DNA of 64,000 nt from Streptococcus sp. HMSC072G04 (GTDB taxonomy: Bacteria; Bacillota; Bacilli; Lactobacillales; Streptococcaceae), in NCBI RefSeq assembly GCF_001813295.1, contig NZ_KV812046.1, forward strand, positions 91,588-155,587, read 5' to 3'. Within the stretch, counting starts at the first letter, position 1. Every line of letters starts with the position of its first letter. Positions 45,763-54,594 of the stretch are shown piece by piece. The notes beneath the pieces are model-generated. The model was not told where the DNA came from and did not search any database. It was given only the letters and a program-made list of their open reading frames with translations. The position numbers were made by a program, and so were the translations under genes.

Positions 45763-46278
45763 TCAAGCCAGCAAAAAGAGTCCTCCCCAGACGAGTCCCA
45801 ATCCCCAAGCGACGAGGACATCCTTGGGATAATGAACCCCTCCAAGAACTCGGACAAGGGCTAATAGAAGAGATAGGAGCATGGAGCACATTCCAAGCGG
45901 AAGCGACAACTGACAGACACACATCGAGATAATGGTCGCCGAAAAAACATGTCGGCTAGGAAAGGAATGACCGGATGAATTTTTTTCTAATAAGGGTTGA
46001 ATCTCCCATTTTTCATAAGGTCTTGGAACATTGACCCAATGACGAAAGAGGCTAAACAAGACAAAACCCGAAGCAGGGATCCAGATAAAAGGCCAGATTC
46101 CTCCCATTGAAGTTTTCTTAAAAAACAGCCAACAAAAGGCCAGGCCGTAGATGCCTGGCATGGCGAACGTCAAGATTCGATTCATCCTTTGAAGAACCTG
46201 CACACGATGTGGCTTTCTCGTAAAAGGCAGGGTTAGCCAACGATAAAATTTCGTATAATCTTGAAGATTGGGCTTCAT
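45763..46278 (-). CDS. PAP2-family membrane phosphatase
   Basis: A 171-residue integral membrane protein with five or six helices and the phosphatidic-acid-phosphatase signature in three parts: VNVPRPYEKW, GHSFPSRHVFS (catalytic His) and RVLGGVHYPKDV (nucleophile His). It may dephosphorylate lipid phosphates such as undecaprenyl pyrophosphate or PA. CAGGAGTG before the ATG at 46278 decides the start over 46299. It has a promoter at 46316-46345. Confidence 0.88.
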   Translation of the reverse strand: MKPNLQDYTKFYRWLTLPFTRKPHRVQVLQRMNRILTFAMPGIYGLAFCWLFFKKTSMGGIWPFIWIPASGFVLFSLFRHWVNVPRPYEKWEIQPLLEKNSSGHSFPSRHVFSATIISMCVCQLSLPLGMCSMLLSLLLALVRVLGGVHYPKDVLVAWGLGLVWGGLFLLA

Positions 46279-46315
46279 GTTGGCACTCCTGTCTTTCATC
46301 TTATTTTATACTACT

Positions 46316-46345
46316 AGTATACGCGATCCTAAGAAAGCCTGTCAA
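46316..46345 (-). promoter_or_regulatory. Promoter of the PAP2 phosphatase gene
   Basis: On the minus strand consensus -35 TTGACA (46340-46345), an 18-bp spacer and -10 TATACT (46316-46321). Confidence 0.65.
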
Positions 46346-46467
46346 GCCAGGCTCCTTTTTATCCTTTCTTTCTTCTTTTTCACATTAGAAGCGATCTATT
46401 TTTGACGCTTTGTCATTTTTCTGTACCTAAGAATCGTCTTTCCCATTACTATTATCGATAAAAAAAT

Positions 46468-46642
46468 GAGGCTGGGACAAAAGTCCTAGCCTCTTAATTG
46501 TTTTTGTATTGTCGAGCAAGACGCAGTGGTTGAGTGGGCTCTACTACGCTGATTTCATCAGTTTTTACAGCCCTACTCAACTGTTCGGAGGTGGGACGAC
46601 GAAATCGAATTCTAACGAATTACCGATTTCTGTCCCACTCTC
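46468..46642 (-). repeat. 175-bp intergenic repeat A, complete copy
   Basis: It has the same length as, and only four differences from, the copy at 41401-41575, with the last 130 bp identical. On the minus strand it follows the ABC exporter stop by about 40 bp and ends in GAGGCTaGGA...TCCcAGCCTC plus TTTTTTT, so it can terminate the exporter transcript. It fills about half of the 404-bp gap before the PAP2 gene; the rest holds the PAP2 promoter and repeat C3 and is otherwise featureless. Confidence 0.9.
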
Positions 46643-46649
46643 ATTTTTT

Positions 46650-46679
46650 CACTTTGTATGTTACGCCCTTTGTATCTTA
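46650..46679 (-). repeat. Repeat C boundary sequence, diverged copy
   Basis: Its reverse complement, TAAGATACAAAGGGCGTAAC plus ten more bases, matches 26 of 30 positions of 31674-31703. Like the asparaginase copy, it begins within a few bases of a stop codon. Confidence 0.6.
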
Positions 46680-46682
46680 TTT

Positions 46683-48443
46683 TTACGCCACTTCTTCTGT
46701 GAATTGGCTATTATAGAGATCAGCATAGAAGCCATTTTGGCTCATGAGCTCTTGGTGGTTGCCTTGCTCGATAATATTTCCGTCTTTCATCACGAGAATC
46801 AGATCCGCATTACGGATAGTGGACAAGCGATGGGCAATGACAAAGGAGGTCCGGCCTTCCATGAGTTTGTCCATGGCTTTTTGAATCAACTCTTCTGTAC
46901 GGGTATCGACAGATGAGGTTGCTTCATCTAAGATAAGAAGCGGGGCATCCTTCAAGAGGGCACGCGCAATGGTCAAGAGTTGCTTTTGACCAACGGACAA
47001 GGTCACTGAATCATCTAATACGGTATCGTAGCCATTCGGTAAGGTCCGAATAAAGTGATGGACCCCAACCGCTCGGGTTGCCGCTTCGACCGCTTCATCT
47101 GAAATATCGGTTTGATTGAAGACCAGGTTTTCCCGGATAGTCCCTTCAAAGAGCCAGGTATCTTGTAAGACCATCGAAAAGGCATCATGAACTTCTTCAC
47201 GGCTCATGGCCTTAGTATCCACACCATCGATGGTAATTTTACCAGCTTGAATGTCGTAAAAGCGCATCAAGAGATTGACCATGGTGGTCTTACCAGCACC
47301 TGTTGGACCAACAATAGCGACCTTTTGTCCTGGCTTCGCTTCAGCTGTAAAGTCATGGATAATAGTCTTATCTGGTGAATAGCCAAAACGAACATGCTCA
47401 AATTTTACATGACCTTTTGTTGTTTCCAATTGACGTGTTTTTTGGGATTCGTCTTCCATTTCTTCTTCGTCTAAGAATTCAAAGACACGCCTCATAGCAG
47501 CACTAGCTGATTGTAATTGGGTAATTCCTTGGGCCATTTGACCAATTGGTTGGGTAAAGATACGGACATAGGTCATAAAGGCCACAATGGTCCCAATGGT
47601 AATATCTCCATTAATGGTGAGGGCAGCCCCTACGATACAGACCATGACATAACCAAAATTCCCTACAAACTGCATCAAGGGCATCATAATCCCAGAGAAG
47701 AATTGGGATTTCCACATGCTTTGATACAAATCTTGATTGATGGCATCAAAATGATCTTTGGCTTGATGACGGCCATTGTAGGAAATAACAACATTATGTC
47801 CACTATAGATTTCTTCAACATAGCCTGAAACTTTGGCAAGATTATCTTGTTGCTGTTTAAACAAAGGCTGACTCTTGACCATAATGATGCTGGAAAGAGC
47901 AAAGCCGGCAAAGACGGATACAATCGCTGTGACAGCTAAGTGCCAGTCCGTCTTAAACATCATAAAGATAGATCCAATCAATAAGACGATAGAGGAGACC
48001 ATTTGAACCAAACTTTGGTTAAAGGATTGGGTCATCAAATCCACGTCATTGGTCACACGAGACAAGGTATCTCCTTGTTCATGGCTATCAAAATATTGGA
48101 GAGGTACACGATTGATCTTTTCAGCGATGGCATTTCGCAAGCGTTCTGCGAAGCGCTGAATCATCGTTGAGATAATAAAACTACTGCTGTAGGACACCAG
48201 TGCTCCAACTCCATAAAGGATGGCTAAGGTCAGGGCAATCGAAGTGATTTTGTCAATATCAATGGCGCCTCCCATCCCTTTTGTGATGGTATCCGTGATT
48301 TCTTTTAACTTATCCGGTCCAATAACCGTGATAATACTCGATACGATTGAAAAGAGGATAGCAACTAGGAAAAATAGGTGGAAGCCCTTCAAATAGGGAG
48401 AAAGTTGTCTCCAAAGGGACGAATCTTGTTTTGTTTTATGCAT
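46683..48443 (-). CDS. Heterodimeric ABC exporter subunit, canonical ATPase site
   Basis: A 586-residue half-transporter with six membrane helices, then an ATPase domain with Walker A GPTGAGKTTMV, signature LSVGQKQLLT, Walker B LLILDEATSS and H-loop VIAHRLST. It pairs with the preceding 600-residue subunit, whose catalytic Glu is replaced. The frame extends upstream to 48506 inside its neighbour, but AAGGAGG before the ATG at 48443 decides the start, overlapping the partner by 8 bp. The drug or peptide exported is unknown; MarR control suggests stress or drug efflux. Confidence 0.9.
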   Translation of the reverse strand: MHKTKQDSSLWRQLSPYLKGFHLFFLVAILFSIVSSIITVIGPDKLKEITDTITKGMGGAIDIDKITSIALTLAILYGVGALVSYSSSFIISTMIQRFAERLRNAIAEKINRVPLQYFDSHEQGDTLSRVTNDVDLMTQSFNQSLVQMVSSIVLLIGSIFMMFKTDWHLAVTAIVSVFAGFALSSIIMVKSQPLFKQQQDNLAKVSGYVEEIYSGHNVVISYNGRHQAKDHFDAINQDLYQSMWKSQFFSGIMMPLMQFVGNFGYVMVCIVGAALTINGDITIGTIVAFMTYVRIFTQPIGQMAQGITQLQSASAAMRRVFEFLDEEEMEDESQKTRQLETTKGHVKFEHVRFGYSPDKTIIHDFTAEAKPGQKVAIVGPTGAGKTTMVNLLMRFYDIQAGKITIDGVDTKAMSREEVHDAFSMVLQDTWLFEGTIRENLVFNQTDISDEAVEAATRAVGVHHFIRTLPNGYDTVLDDSVTLSVGQKQLLTIARALLKDAPLLILDEATSSVDTRTEELIQKAMDKLMEGRTSFVIAHRLSTIRNADLILVMKDGNIIEQGNHQELMSQNGFYADLYNSQFTEEVA

Positions 48444-50238
48444 GTTCCAACTCCTCCTTAGACAATTGTGAATAGGCAATTTCTTGATAGACTTCATTGG
48501 TCGCAAGCAATTCTTTGTGGGTGCCTTGACCGACGACCTTCCCTTGATCCAAGACCAAAATCAAATCCGCATCCATAATTGTCGAAATCCGTTGGGCAAC
48601 GATCAATTTGGTCGTATCTGCCAGCTCTTCTTTCAGGGCTTGGCGCAAGATACGATCCGTTTTGTAATCCAGGGCTGAGAAGGAATCATCAAAGATGAGG
48701 ATCTCGGGCTTGCGTGCAAGGGCACGCGCAATGGCCAAGCGTTGACGTTGACCGCCAGAGAAGTTGCTTCCTCCTTGCGCTACTTCTGTATCCAAGCCCT
48801 TCTCTTTTGTGACAACAAACTCTTTGGCTTGGGCCAATTCAAGGGCTTTCCAGATGGCTTCATCCTCTAATTTTCCTTGACTACTTTCTCCAAATTCCAT
48901 ATTAGAGCGAATCGTGCCGCTAAAGAGCACAGCTTTTTGGGGGATATAGCCGACTTTATTATTCAATTCTTGGTGGCTATAATTCTTGACATTCACCCCA
49001 TCCACTAAGATCTTTCCTTCTGTCGCATCGTAAAAACGTGGAATTAAGTTGACCAAAGTGGATTTACCAGAACCAGTCGACCCGATGAAGGCAACGGTTT
49101 GTCCCTTTTGAGCTGAGAAGGTCACATGCTCAATCACAGCACGAGAAGTCCGTCCATATCTAAAGGAAACATCTTGAAATTCTACGGTACCTGCTTGGTC
49201 TGATTTTTCTTTTGACTCACTTGGGAAGGCTACAGACGGTTCAAGAGCCAAGACCTGATTAATCCGTTTTGCGGATACCAAGGCACGAGGAAGAATAATC
49301 AAGATGGCCACCATCATCATAAAGCCAACGACAACCTGCATAGCGTAAGAAGAGAAGGTGATCATATCTGAGAAGACCTTGGTCCGATCCGCTAAGGCAG
49401 AACTCACCGCAAGCTTTGTAGGATTTGTTGGCATGGTGATATCATTGATCAAGTGCGCCCCAATCCAGTAGATAGCAAGGGTCAAGCCACTTGATACCAC
49501 TGTCATGACAGGGTTCATCAGAGACATCAAACGATAAACAAAGAGATTTAGACGGGTTAAGCCCTTGTTTTCAGCCTGGAATTTCTCATTTTGATAAGCT
49601 TCCGCATTGTAGGCGCGAACGACCCGCACCCCAGTCAAACTCTCCCGCGTCGTCGCATTCAAGGCATCGGTCAAACCTTGAACCTTTTGCTGGCGTGGAA
49701 AGGCAATAAGAACCAGAACAGAAAGCAGAATCAAGACCATCAAGACCGCAATCCCAACAGAAGTTGTCCAGGCACTGCTCTTGCCCCAAATCTTGGTCAA
49801 AGCCCAAATCGCCATAATGGGACCACGCGTCACGACCTGCATCCCCATGACAATCATGATTTGTAACTGGGTCAAATCATTGGTTGTACGAGTTAAGAGA
49901 GAGGGAACGGAGAATTTCTTGATCTCGGCATCAGAGTAATCCATCACTTGGTGAAAAATCTCTCCTCGAAGTCGCGTCGTAAAGCTGGCAGCGACTCGTG
50001 AAGCCAAAAAGCCCACAAAAACTGCCATCAAAAAGCTTCCAAAGGAGAAAAGCAACATCTTGCTTCCCGGATCCATAATCTCCGAAACCTTGGTCCCATC
50101 CTTAGCTAAGAGGGTCGTGATATCAGATAAGTATTCAGGAGTCTTTAAATCCATCCAAACAGCCAGACAGATAAAGACCGTACTAAGGGCAATCATGCCC
50201 CATTCTTTGGCGGTTAACCGCCGAAACATATTGATCAT
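48436..50238 (-). CDS. Heterodimeric ABC exporter subunit, degenerate ATPase site
   Basis: A 600-residue half-transporter with six N-terminal helices, Walker A GSTGSGKSTLV, signature FSGGQRQRLA and Walker B ILIFDDSFSALD. The Walker B catalytic Glu is Asp and the H-loop His is Gln (IVAQRISTI), the usual degenerate partner of a heterodimer. AAGGAG precedes the ATG at 50238, which overlaps the MarR gene stop by 4 bp. The MarR plus two-exporter order recalls the rcrRPQ competence/stress operon of S. mutans, but this is an inference from layout. Confidence 0.9.
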   Translation of the reverse strand: MINMFRRLTAKEWGMIALSTVFICLAVWMDLKTPEYLSDITTLLAKDGTKVSEIMDPGSKMLLFSFGSFLMAVFVGFLASRVAASFTTRLRGEIFHQVMDYSDAEIKKFSVPSLLTRTTNDLTQLQIMIVMGMQVVTRGPIMAIWALTKIWGKSSAWTTSVGIAVLMVLILLSVLVLIAFPRQQKVQGLTDALNATTRESLTGVRVVRAYNAEAYQNEKFQAENKGLTRLNLFVYRLMSLMNPVMTVVSSGLTLAIYWIGAHLINDITMPTNPTKLAVSSALADRTKVFSDMITFSSYAMQVVVGFMMMVAILIILPRALVSAKRINQVLALEPSVAFPSESKEKSDQAGTVEFQDVSFRYGRTSRAVIEHVTFSAQKGQTVAFIGSTGSGKSTLVNLIPRFYDATEGKILVDGVNVKNYSHQELNNKVGYIPQKAVLFSGTIRSNMEFGESSQGKLEDEAIWKALELAQAKEFVVTKEKGLDTEVAQGGSNFSGGQRQRLAIARALARKPEILIFDDSFSALDYKTDRILRQALKEELADTTKLIVAQRISTIMDADLILVLDQGKVVGQGTHKELLATNEVYQEIAYSQLSKEELEHA

Positions 50239-50681
50239 TCCTCGCTCCTTTTTTTCATATTCTCATAAAATTGATGCATGACCTTGAAAAAGATGGCCAA
50301 TTCTTCTTCTGATACACCAGCCATCATCTTCTGGTCCACTTCCTCAAAGAATTGTTTCATGTCATTCAACTTATTTTTCACACTGTCTGTTAGGTAGACA
50401 TACTTGGCCCGTTTATCTGTCGGACTAGCCTCTAGATAAATGAAGCCATTTTTCTCCATCCGCTTGATCAGGTTACTCGTCACGGATTTTGAGATATGAA
50501 GTTCCTGCTCAACATCCCGAATCAAGGTCACTTTTCCTTCTTTCTCACGATGAGATAAAAAGCTCAATACCTGACCTTGTGGTCCTGCGCTAAATTCAAG
50601 CCCTCTCTTCTTGGCCTCTCTTTCTACCATGAGGTGGATCAGATGCCCTAGTTTTCTAAATTCTTGTAAAGGTTTGTCCAT
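50235..50681 (-). CDS. MarR-family repressor of the ABC exporter operon
   Basis: A 148-residue winged-helix regulator with core helices KVTLIRDVEQELHISKSVTS and NLIKRMEKNGFIYLEASPTDKR (split here for length), typical MarR recognition helix and wing. Of three possible starts (TTG at 50693, ATG at 50684, ATG at 50681), GGAGG is correctly spaced only for 50681. Three AGTTC-n-GAACT operator copies frame its promoter, so it probably represses its own operon. Confidence 0.9.
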   Translation of the reverse strand: MDKPLQEFRKLGHLIHLMVEREAKKRGLEFSAGPQGQVLSFLSHREKEGKVTLIRDVEQELHISKSVTSNLIKRMEKNGFIYLEASPTDKRAKYVYLTDSVKNKLNDMKQFFEEVDQKMMAGVSEEELAIFFKVMHQFYENMKKRSEE

Positions 50682-50695
50682 CATTTCCTCCAAAT

Positions 50696-50781
50696 AGTTC
50701 TCTTAAGAACTTTAAAGTTACCATGAGAACTATTTTAACACAAAAAAGATCCCTGTCAAGAAAAAAGTTTCCATAAGAACT
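50696..50781 (-). promoter_or_regulatory. MarR operon promoter with three operators
   Basis: On the minus strand, -35 TTGACA (50754-50759), a 16-bp spacer and -10 TAAAAT (50732-50737). Related 16-bp sites read on the plus strand are AGTTTCCATAAGAACT (50766-50781), AGTTACCATGAGAACT (50716-50731) and the palindrome AGTTCTCTTAAGAACT (50696-50711). They flank the -35, abut the -10 and cover the early transcript. Confidence 0.75.
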
Positions 50782-50811
50782 AAAAAAATGGAGCCGAATC
50801 GACTCCATCCT
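50782..50811 (-). terminator. Terminator of the deformylase-like gene
   Basis: On the minus strand GATGGAGtCG-att-CGgCTCCATTTTTTT. Confidence 0.85.
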
Positions 50812-50817
50812 TCATCT

Positions 50818-51227
50818 TTAGATAATAATGCCTTCTAGATGATCCATCTCATGCTGACAGATCTGGGCTGGAAAACCTGACAAATGAATTGTTTTGGCTT
50901 TCCAATTCACATCTCGATAGGCCACTGTCATCTCCTCATAACGAGTTGTTGGCCGACTCCCCACTAAAGATAAACATCCTTCCTCTGTTTGATAAGGCTT
51001 TTTCTTTTCAAGGAGAACAGGATTAAACATGACCAGATTTTCATTGCCCATTCGAATGATAATCGCCCGCTTTTTCACTCCGATCATATTGGCCGCCAAA
51101 CCCACACACTCAAGGAGATGAGCATTTAAGGTATCCTGCAAATCAAAAGCCAAGGGCGATCCTCAAGTGTCGCTTCTTCTGACTTTTGACCCAAGAATAA
51201 GACATCCTTCACAATATTCTTTTTCAT
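50818..51227 (-). pseudogene. Frameshifted peptide deformylase-like gene
   Basis: From an ATG at 51227 (MKKNIVKDVLFLGQKSEEAT) the frame runs 25 codons and then breaks near 51153. The remaining 111 codons continue in another frame and carry all deformylase motifs: CVGLAANMIG (motif 1), EGCLSL (metal Cys) and QHEMDHLEG (HExxH metal site). One restored base joins them into about 136 residues, the usual length of the small second streptococcal deformylase. The 3' part begins at a TTG codon without a ribosome site. It reads as a recent loss or a sequencing error; the active site is intact. Confidence 0.75.
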
Positions 51228-51255
51228 TCCTTCCCTCTCTTCTTTATAGATAGAC

Positions 51256-51284
51256 GAAAGAAACCGAGACAAATCTGTCTCGGT
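51256..51284 (-). terminator. Terminator of scrK
   Basis: On the minus strand ACCGAGACAG-att-TGTCTCGGTTTCTTTC. Confidence 0.75.
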
Positions 51285-51322
51285 CTCGCTCTTATTTCTA
51301 ACCTCTAAGAGACAATTGCTAC

Positions 51323-52222
51323 TTATTTTTTAAACTTCTCGCTCACTTCTTTTGCAAGAACAAAGTTCCCCAAGGTCGCTGAACCATTGCCAGCAACTGC
51401 AGGTGTCACAATATAATCTCTCACATCTGGTACAGGGAGGTAACCGTTCAATAAAGCTGTAAATTTCGTCCGCACACGATCCAGCATATGTTGTTGAGCC
51501 ATTACTCCTCCTCCAAAGACAATGATGTCTGGGCGGAAGGTAACTGTCGCATTCACTGCTGCTTGTGCGATGTAGTAGGCTTGAATATCCCATACATTGC
51601 TGTTGAGTTCAATGTTTTCCCCACGAATACCTGTACGAGCTTCGAGACTTGGACCAGCCGCAAAGCCTTCCAAACAGCCATTGTGGAAAGGACAAACACC
51701 CTTGAATTCTTTTTCTACATCCATTGGGTGTTGGGCAACATAGTAGTGACCCATTTCTGGGTGTCCAGCACCCCCGATAAACTCACCACGTTGGATAACA
51801 CCAGCACCGATCCCTGTTCCGATAGTATAGTAAACCAAATTTTCGATGTGGCCACCCGCATTATTACGTGCCACCACTTCTCCATAGGCAGAGCTATTCA
51901 CATCTGTCGTGAAATAGATGGGTACATTTAAAGCACGACGAATCGCTCCAACAATATCTACATTGGCCCAATTTGGTTTTGGAGTCGTTGTGATGAAACC
52001 ATAAGTTTTCGAATTTGGATCAATATCAATCGGACCGAACGATCCAATTGCTAAACCAGCCAAGTTGTCAAATTTTGAGAAAAATTCAATAGTCTTATCA
52101 ATAGTCTCAATTGGCTTGGTTGTTGGAAATTGTACTTTTTCAATCACATTGTAGTTTTCATCACCAACCGCACAAACAAATTTTGTACCGCCAGCTTCCA
52201 AACTTCCGTATAATTTTGTCAT
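51323..52222 (-). CDS. scrK: ROK-family fructokinase
   Basis: A 299-residue sugar kinase that phosphorylates the fructose released by ScrB. It has the N-terminal ATP motif GSLEAGGTKFVCAVG, the catalytic-Asp region TDVNSSAYGE, the ROK signature GTGIGAGVIQRG and the zinc site in GHYYVAQHPMD and CPFHNGCLEG. It lies downstream of scrA on the same strand with a terminator between them, completing the sucrose gene set. Confidence 0.93.
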   Translation of the reverse strand: MTKLYGSLEAGGTKFVCAVGDENYNVIEKVQFPTTKPIETIDKTIEFFSKFDNLAGLAIGSFGPIDIDPNSKTYGFITTTPKPNWANVDIVGAIRRALNVPIYFTTDVNSSAYGEVVARNNAGGHIENLVYYTIGTGIGAGVIQRGEFIGGAGHPEMGHYYVAQHPMDVEKEFKGVCPFHNGCLEGFAAGPSLEARTGIRGENIELNSNVWDIQAYYIAQAAVNATVTFRPDIIVFGGGVMAQQHMLDRVRTKFTALLNGYLPVPDVRDYIVTPAVAGNGSATLGNFVLAKEVSEKFKK

Positions 52223-52328
52223 GTTGGCTCCTTTTTATTATGAAAAACATCCTGTATTTATTATAGCATATTTTATCGTCAATCTTTTTATCTTCTCTAA
52301 AGAAAAAGCACACTTTTTTTGAGAAATA

Positions 52329-52366
52329 AAATTCAAGGACTGGAGATGATCTGACCAGTCCTTGAG
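52329..52366 (-). terminator. Terminator of scrA
   Basis: On the minus strand CAAGGACTGG...CCAGTCCTTGAATTTTATTT, a 10-bp stem. Confidence 0.75.
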
Positions 52367-52381
52367 AACTTATTGATTCGA

Positions 52382-54274
52382 TTAAGCTTTGACTTCGATG
52401 ATGGCATCACCCTTCGCAACAGATCCAGTTGCAACAGGTGTGACAGAGGCAAAGTCAGCTGTGTTAGTGACGATCACCATGGTTGTGTCTTCAAGACCAG
52501 CTGCGGCGATTTTCGCTGCATCAAATGTACCAAGGATATCACCAGCTTTCACTTTATCACCTTGAGCTACTTTTTGATCAAATCCTTCACCATTCATTGA
52601 TACTGTATCAATCCCAACGTGGATCAAGATTTCAGCACCATTAGCTGTTTTCAAACCGTAAGCATGACCAGTTGCAAAAGCAATGGTTACTTCAGCATCA
52701 GCTGGTGCATAGACAACGCCTTCAGTTGGTTTGATGGCAATCCCTTGTCCCATCGCTCCACTTGAGAAGACAGGATCATTCACATCAGCAAGCGCTACAG
52801 CACTACCAACGATAGGTGAGATGATCGTTTCATCTTGAAGAGATGCAGGAACATTTCCAGTTGTTTCTTCTTCAACCAGACGTTCAGTTGTCGCATTTTC
52901 AGAAGCAACCACAGGAGCTTCATCTTCATAACCAAACATGTAAGTCAATGCAAATCCAAGCGCAAATGAAACTGCTACCATAAGCAAATATTGAGCAAGT
53001 TGACCATTACCAATATAAAGCATTGTACCAGGAATGATAGTGATACCATTACCTGTTCCAGCAAGTCCAAGGAGAGATGCCAATCCACCACCGATTGCAC
53101 CTGCGATCAATGAAAGGAAGAATGGTTTACGGAAACGCAAGTTAACCCCGAAGATAGCAGGCTCAGTGATACCGAGGAAAGCAGAAAGTGCTGCTGGGAA
53201 AGCTAAAGCTTTCAATTTTGCATTTTTAGTTTTCACAGCTACTGCAACTGTCGCAGCACCTTGGGCTGTCATTGCTGCAGTAATGATCGCATTAAACGGA
53301 TTAGCATGATCGGCTGCTAACAATTGAACTTCAAGCAAGTTAAAGATATGGTGGACACCAGATACGACAATCAATTGGTGAACTCCACCAATGAGCAATC
53401 CACCAAGACCAAATGGCAAGCTAAGAATTGCTTTTGTACCAATTAAGATATACGTTTCAACTACGTGGAAAACTGGCCCAATAACGAATAATCCAAGAAT
53501 TGACATCACGAAGAGTGTCACGAATGGAGTAACCAAAAGATCTAATACATCCGGAACTACTTTTCGGAGTGATTTTTCAAATTTTGCACCAAGAACCCCG
53601 ATAATAAAGGCTGGAAGAACAGACCCTTGCAAACCTACAACCGGAACGAAGCCAAAGAATTTCATGGCAGTCACTTCACCACCACTAGCAACAGCCCAAG
53701 CATTTGGAAGTGAACCTGAAACAAGCATCATACCAAGTACAATACCCACTGCCGGATTCCCACCAAATACACGGAAAGTTGACCAAACAACAAGACCTGG
53801 CAAGATAATAAAGGCTGTATCTGTTAAGATTTGAGTGTAAGTTGTGATATCTTCTGGTAGAGTCACACCAAGGGCATTCACTAAACCACGAACACCCATG
53901 AAAAGACCAGTCGCAACAATAACTGGAATAATTGGTACAAAGACATCACCGAAAGTACGGATCGCGCGTTGGAACCAATTCCCTTGTTTAGCTGCTTCAG
54001 CTTTCATCTCAGCCTTAGTTGAGGTTGGTAATCCAAGAGCTACTACTTCATCGTAGATCTTGTTTACAGTACCAGTACCAAAGATGATTTGGTATTGACC
54101 TGAGTTAAAGAAAGCACCTTGTACTTTTTCGATATTCTCAACAACATCTTTGTTGATTTTTGATTCATCTTTTACCATCACGCGAAGACGAGTCGCACAG
54201 TGAGCAACACTGCTAACGTTCTCAACCCCACCGATTGCATCGATGACCTGCTTTGCAATTTCTGTATTTGACAT
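52382..54274 (-). CDS. scrA: Sucrose-specific PTS enzyme IIBCA
   Basis: A 630-residue three-domain permease that imports sucrose as sucrose-6-phosphate. EIIB (1-90) has the phospho-Cys in VAHCATRLRV. The EIIC membrane domain (about 105-450) contains the sugar-site segment GITEPAIFGVNLRF. EIIA (about 485-630) has the phospho-His in EILIHVGIDTV. It is divergent from scrB with ScrR operators between them. Confidence 0.95.
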   Translation of the reverse strand: MSNTEIAKQVIDAIGGVENVSSVAHCATRLRVMVKDESKINKDVVENIEKVQGAFFNSGQYQIIFGTGTVNKIYDEVVALGLPTSTKAEMKAEAAKQGNWFQRAIRTFGDVFVPIIPVIVATGLFMGVRGLVNALGVTLPEDITTYTQILTDTAFIILPGLVVWSTFRVFGGNPAVGIVLGMMLVSGSLPNAWAVASGGEVTAMKFFGFVPVVGLQGSVLPAFIIGVLGAKFEKSLRKVVPDVLDLLVTPFVTLFVMSILGLFVIGPVFHVVETYILIGTKAILSLPFGLGGLLIGGVHQLIVVSGVHHIFNLLEVQLLAADHANPFNAIITAAMTAQGAATVAVAVKTKNAKLKALAFPAALSAFLGITEPAIFGVNLRFRKPFFLSLIAGAIGGGLASLLGLAGTGNGITIIPGTMLYIGNGQLAQYLLMVAVSFALGFALTYMFGYEDEAPVVASENATTERLVEEETTGNVPASLQDETIISPIVGSAVALADVNDPVFSSGAMGQGIAIKPTEGVVYAPADAEVTIAFATGHAYGLKTANGAEILIHVGIDTVSMNGEGFDQKVAQGDKVKAGDILGTFDAAKIAAAGLEDTTMVIVTNTADFASVTPVATGSVAKGDAIIEVKA

Positions 54275-54306
54275 TTTGCAAAAATCTCCTTGTTTTTTTG
54301 TAATGT

Positions 54307-54362
54307 AAACGGTTAAACCGTTTCTACGTTTTCAATTGTACCACGTATTGAAAATATGTCAA
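54307..54362 (-). promoter_or_regulatory. scrA promoter with ScrR operators
   Basis: On the minus strand, -35 TTGACA (54357-54362), a 16-bp spacer and -10 TACAAT (54335-54340). A perfect palindrome AAACGGTTAAACCGTTT (54307-54323) lies just downstream of the -10. A half-site AAAACGGTTGACA overlaps the -35. Both fit LacI-family binding by ScrR. The remaining 378-bp scrA-scrB gap also holds the scrB promoter and a second palindrome. Confidence 0.75.
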
Positions 54363-54550
54363 CCGTTTTGCAGGATTTTTTTGAAACTTTTTAAACTATT
54401 TCGACAGCTTTTGATAGAATGTAAGAATTTTCATTTGCACAATCGCTTTAATAACGCTGTCAAAGGGTGATTCCTAGTTTTTTGTTTTCAAAAACTTTCA
54501 TATTTTCATTCGTTTTCATTTTTAAACCTCTTTAAAACACCTTCTTGTAG

Positions 54551-54568
54551 ATGTCAAGCGTTTGACAT
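54551..54568. promoter_or_regulatory. Second palindrome upstream of scrB
   Basis: ATGTCAAGCGTTTGACAT is an inverted repeat (7-bp arms, 4-bp centre), 27 bp upstream of the scrB -35. It is possibly a second ScrR or CcpA-related site; it differs from the scrA operator. Confidence 0.45.
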
Positions 54569-54594
54569 TTTTAGCTGTTTTTTCCATTTATCAC

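Noticed and set aside
46337-46362. Plus-strand hairpin AGCCTG...CAGGCT followed by CCTTTTT
   Set aside because: No plus-strand gene ends here. The sequence includes the -35 of the PAP2 gene promoter, so a promoter reading fits better.
53391-53834. 147-codon plus-strand frame opposite scrA
   Set aside because: It lies entirely antisense to the EIIC domain, is Pro/Thr/Lys-rich as expected for a reversed membrane-protein frame, and lacks a start signal.
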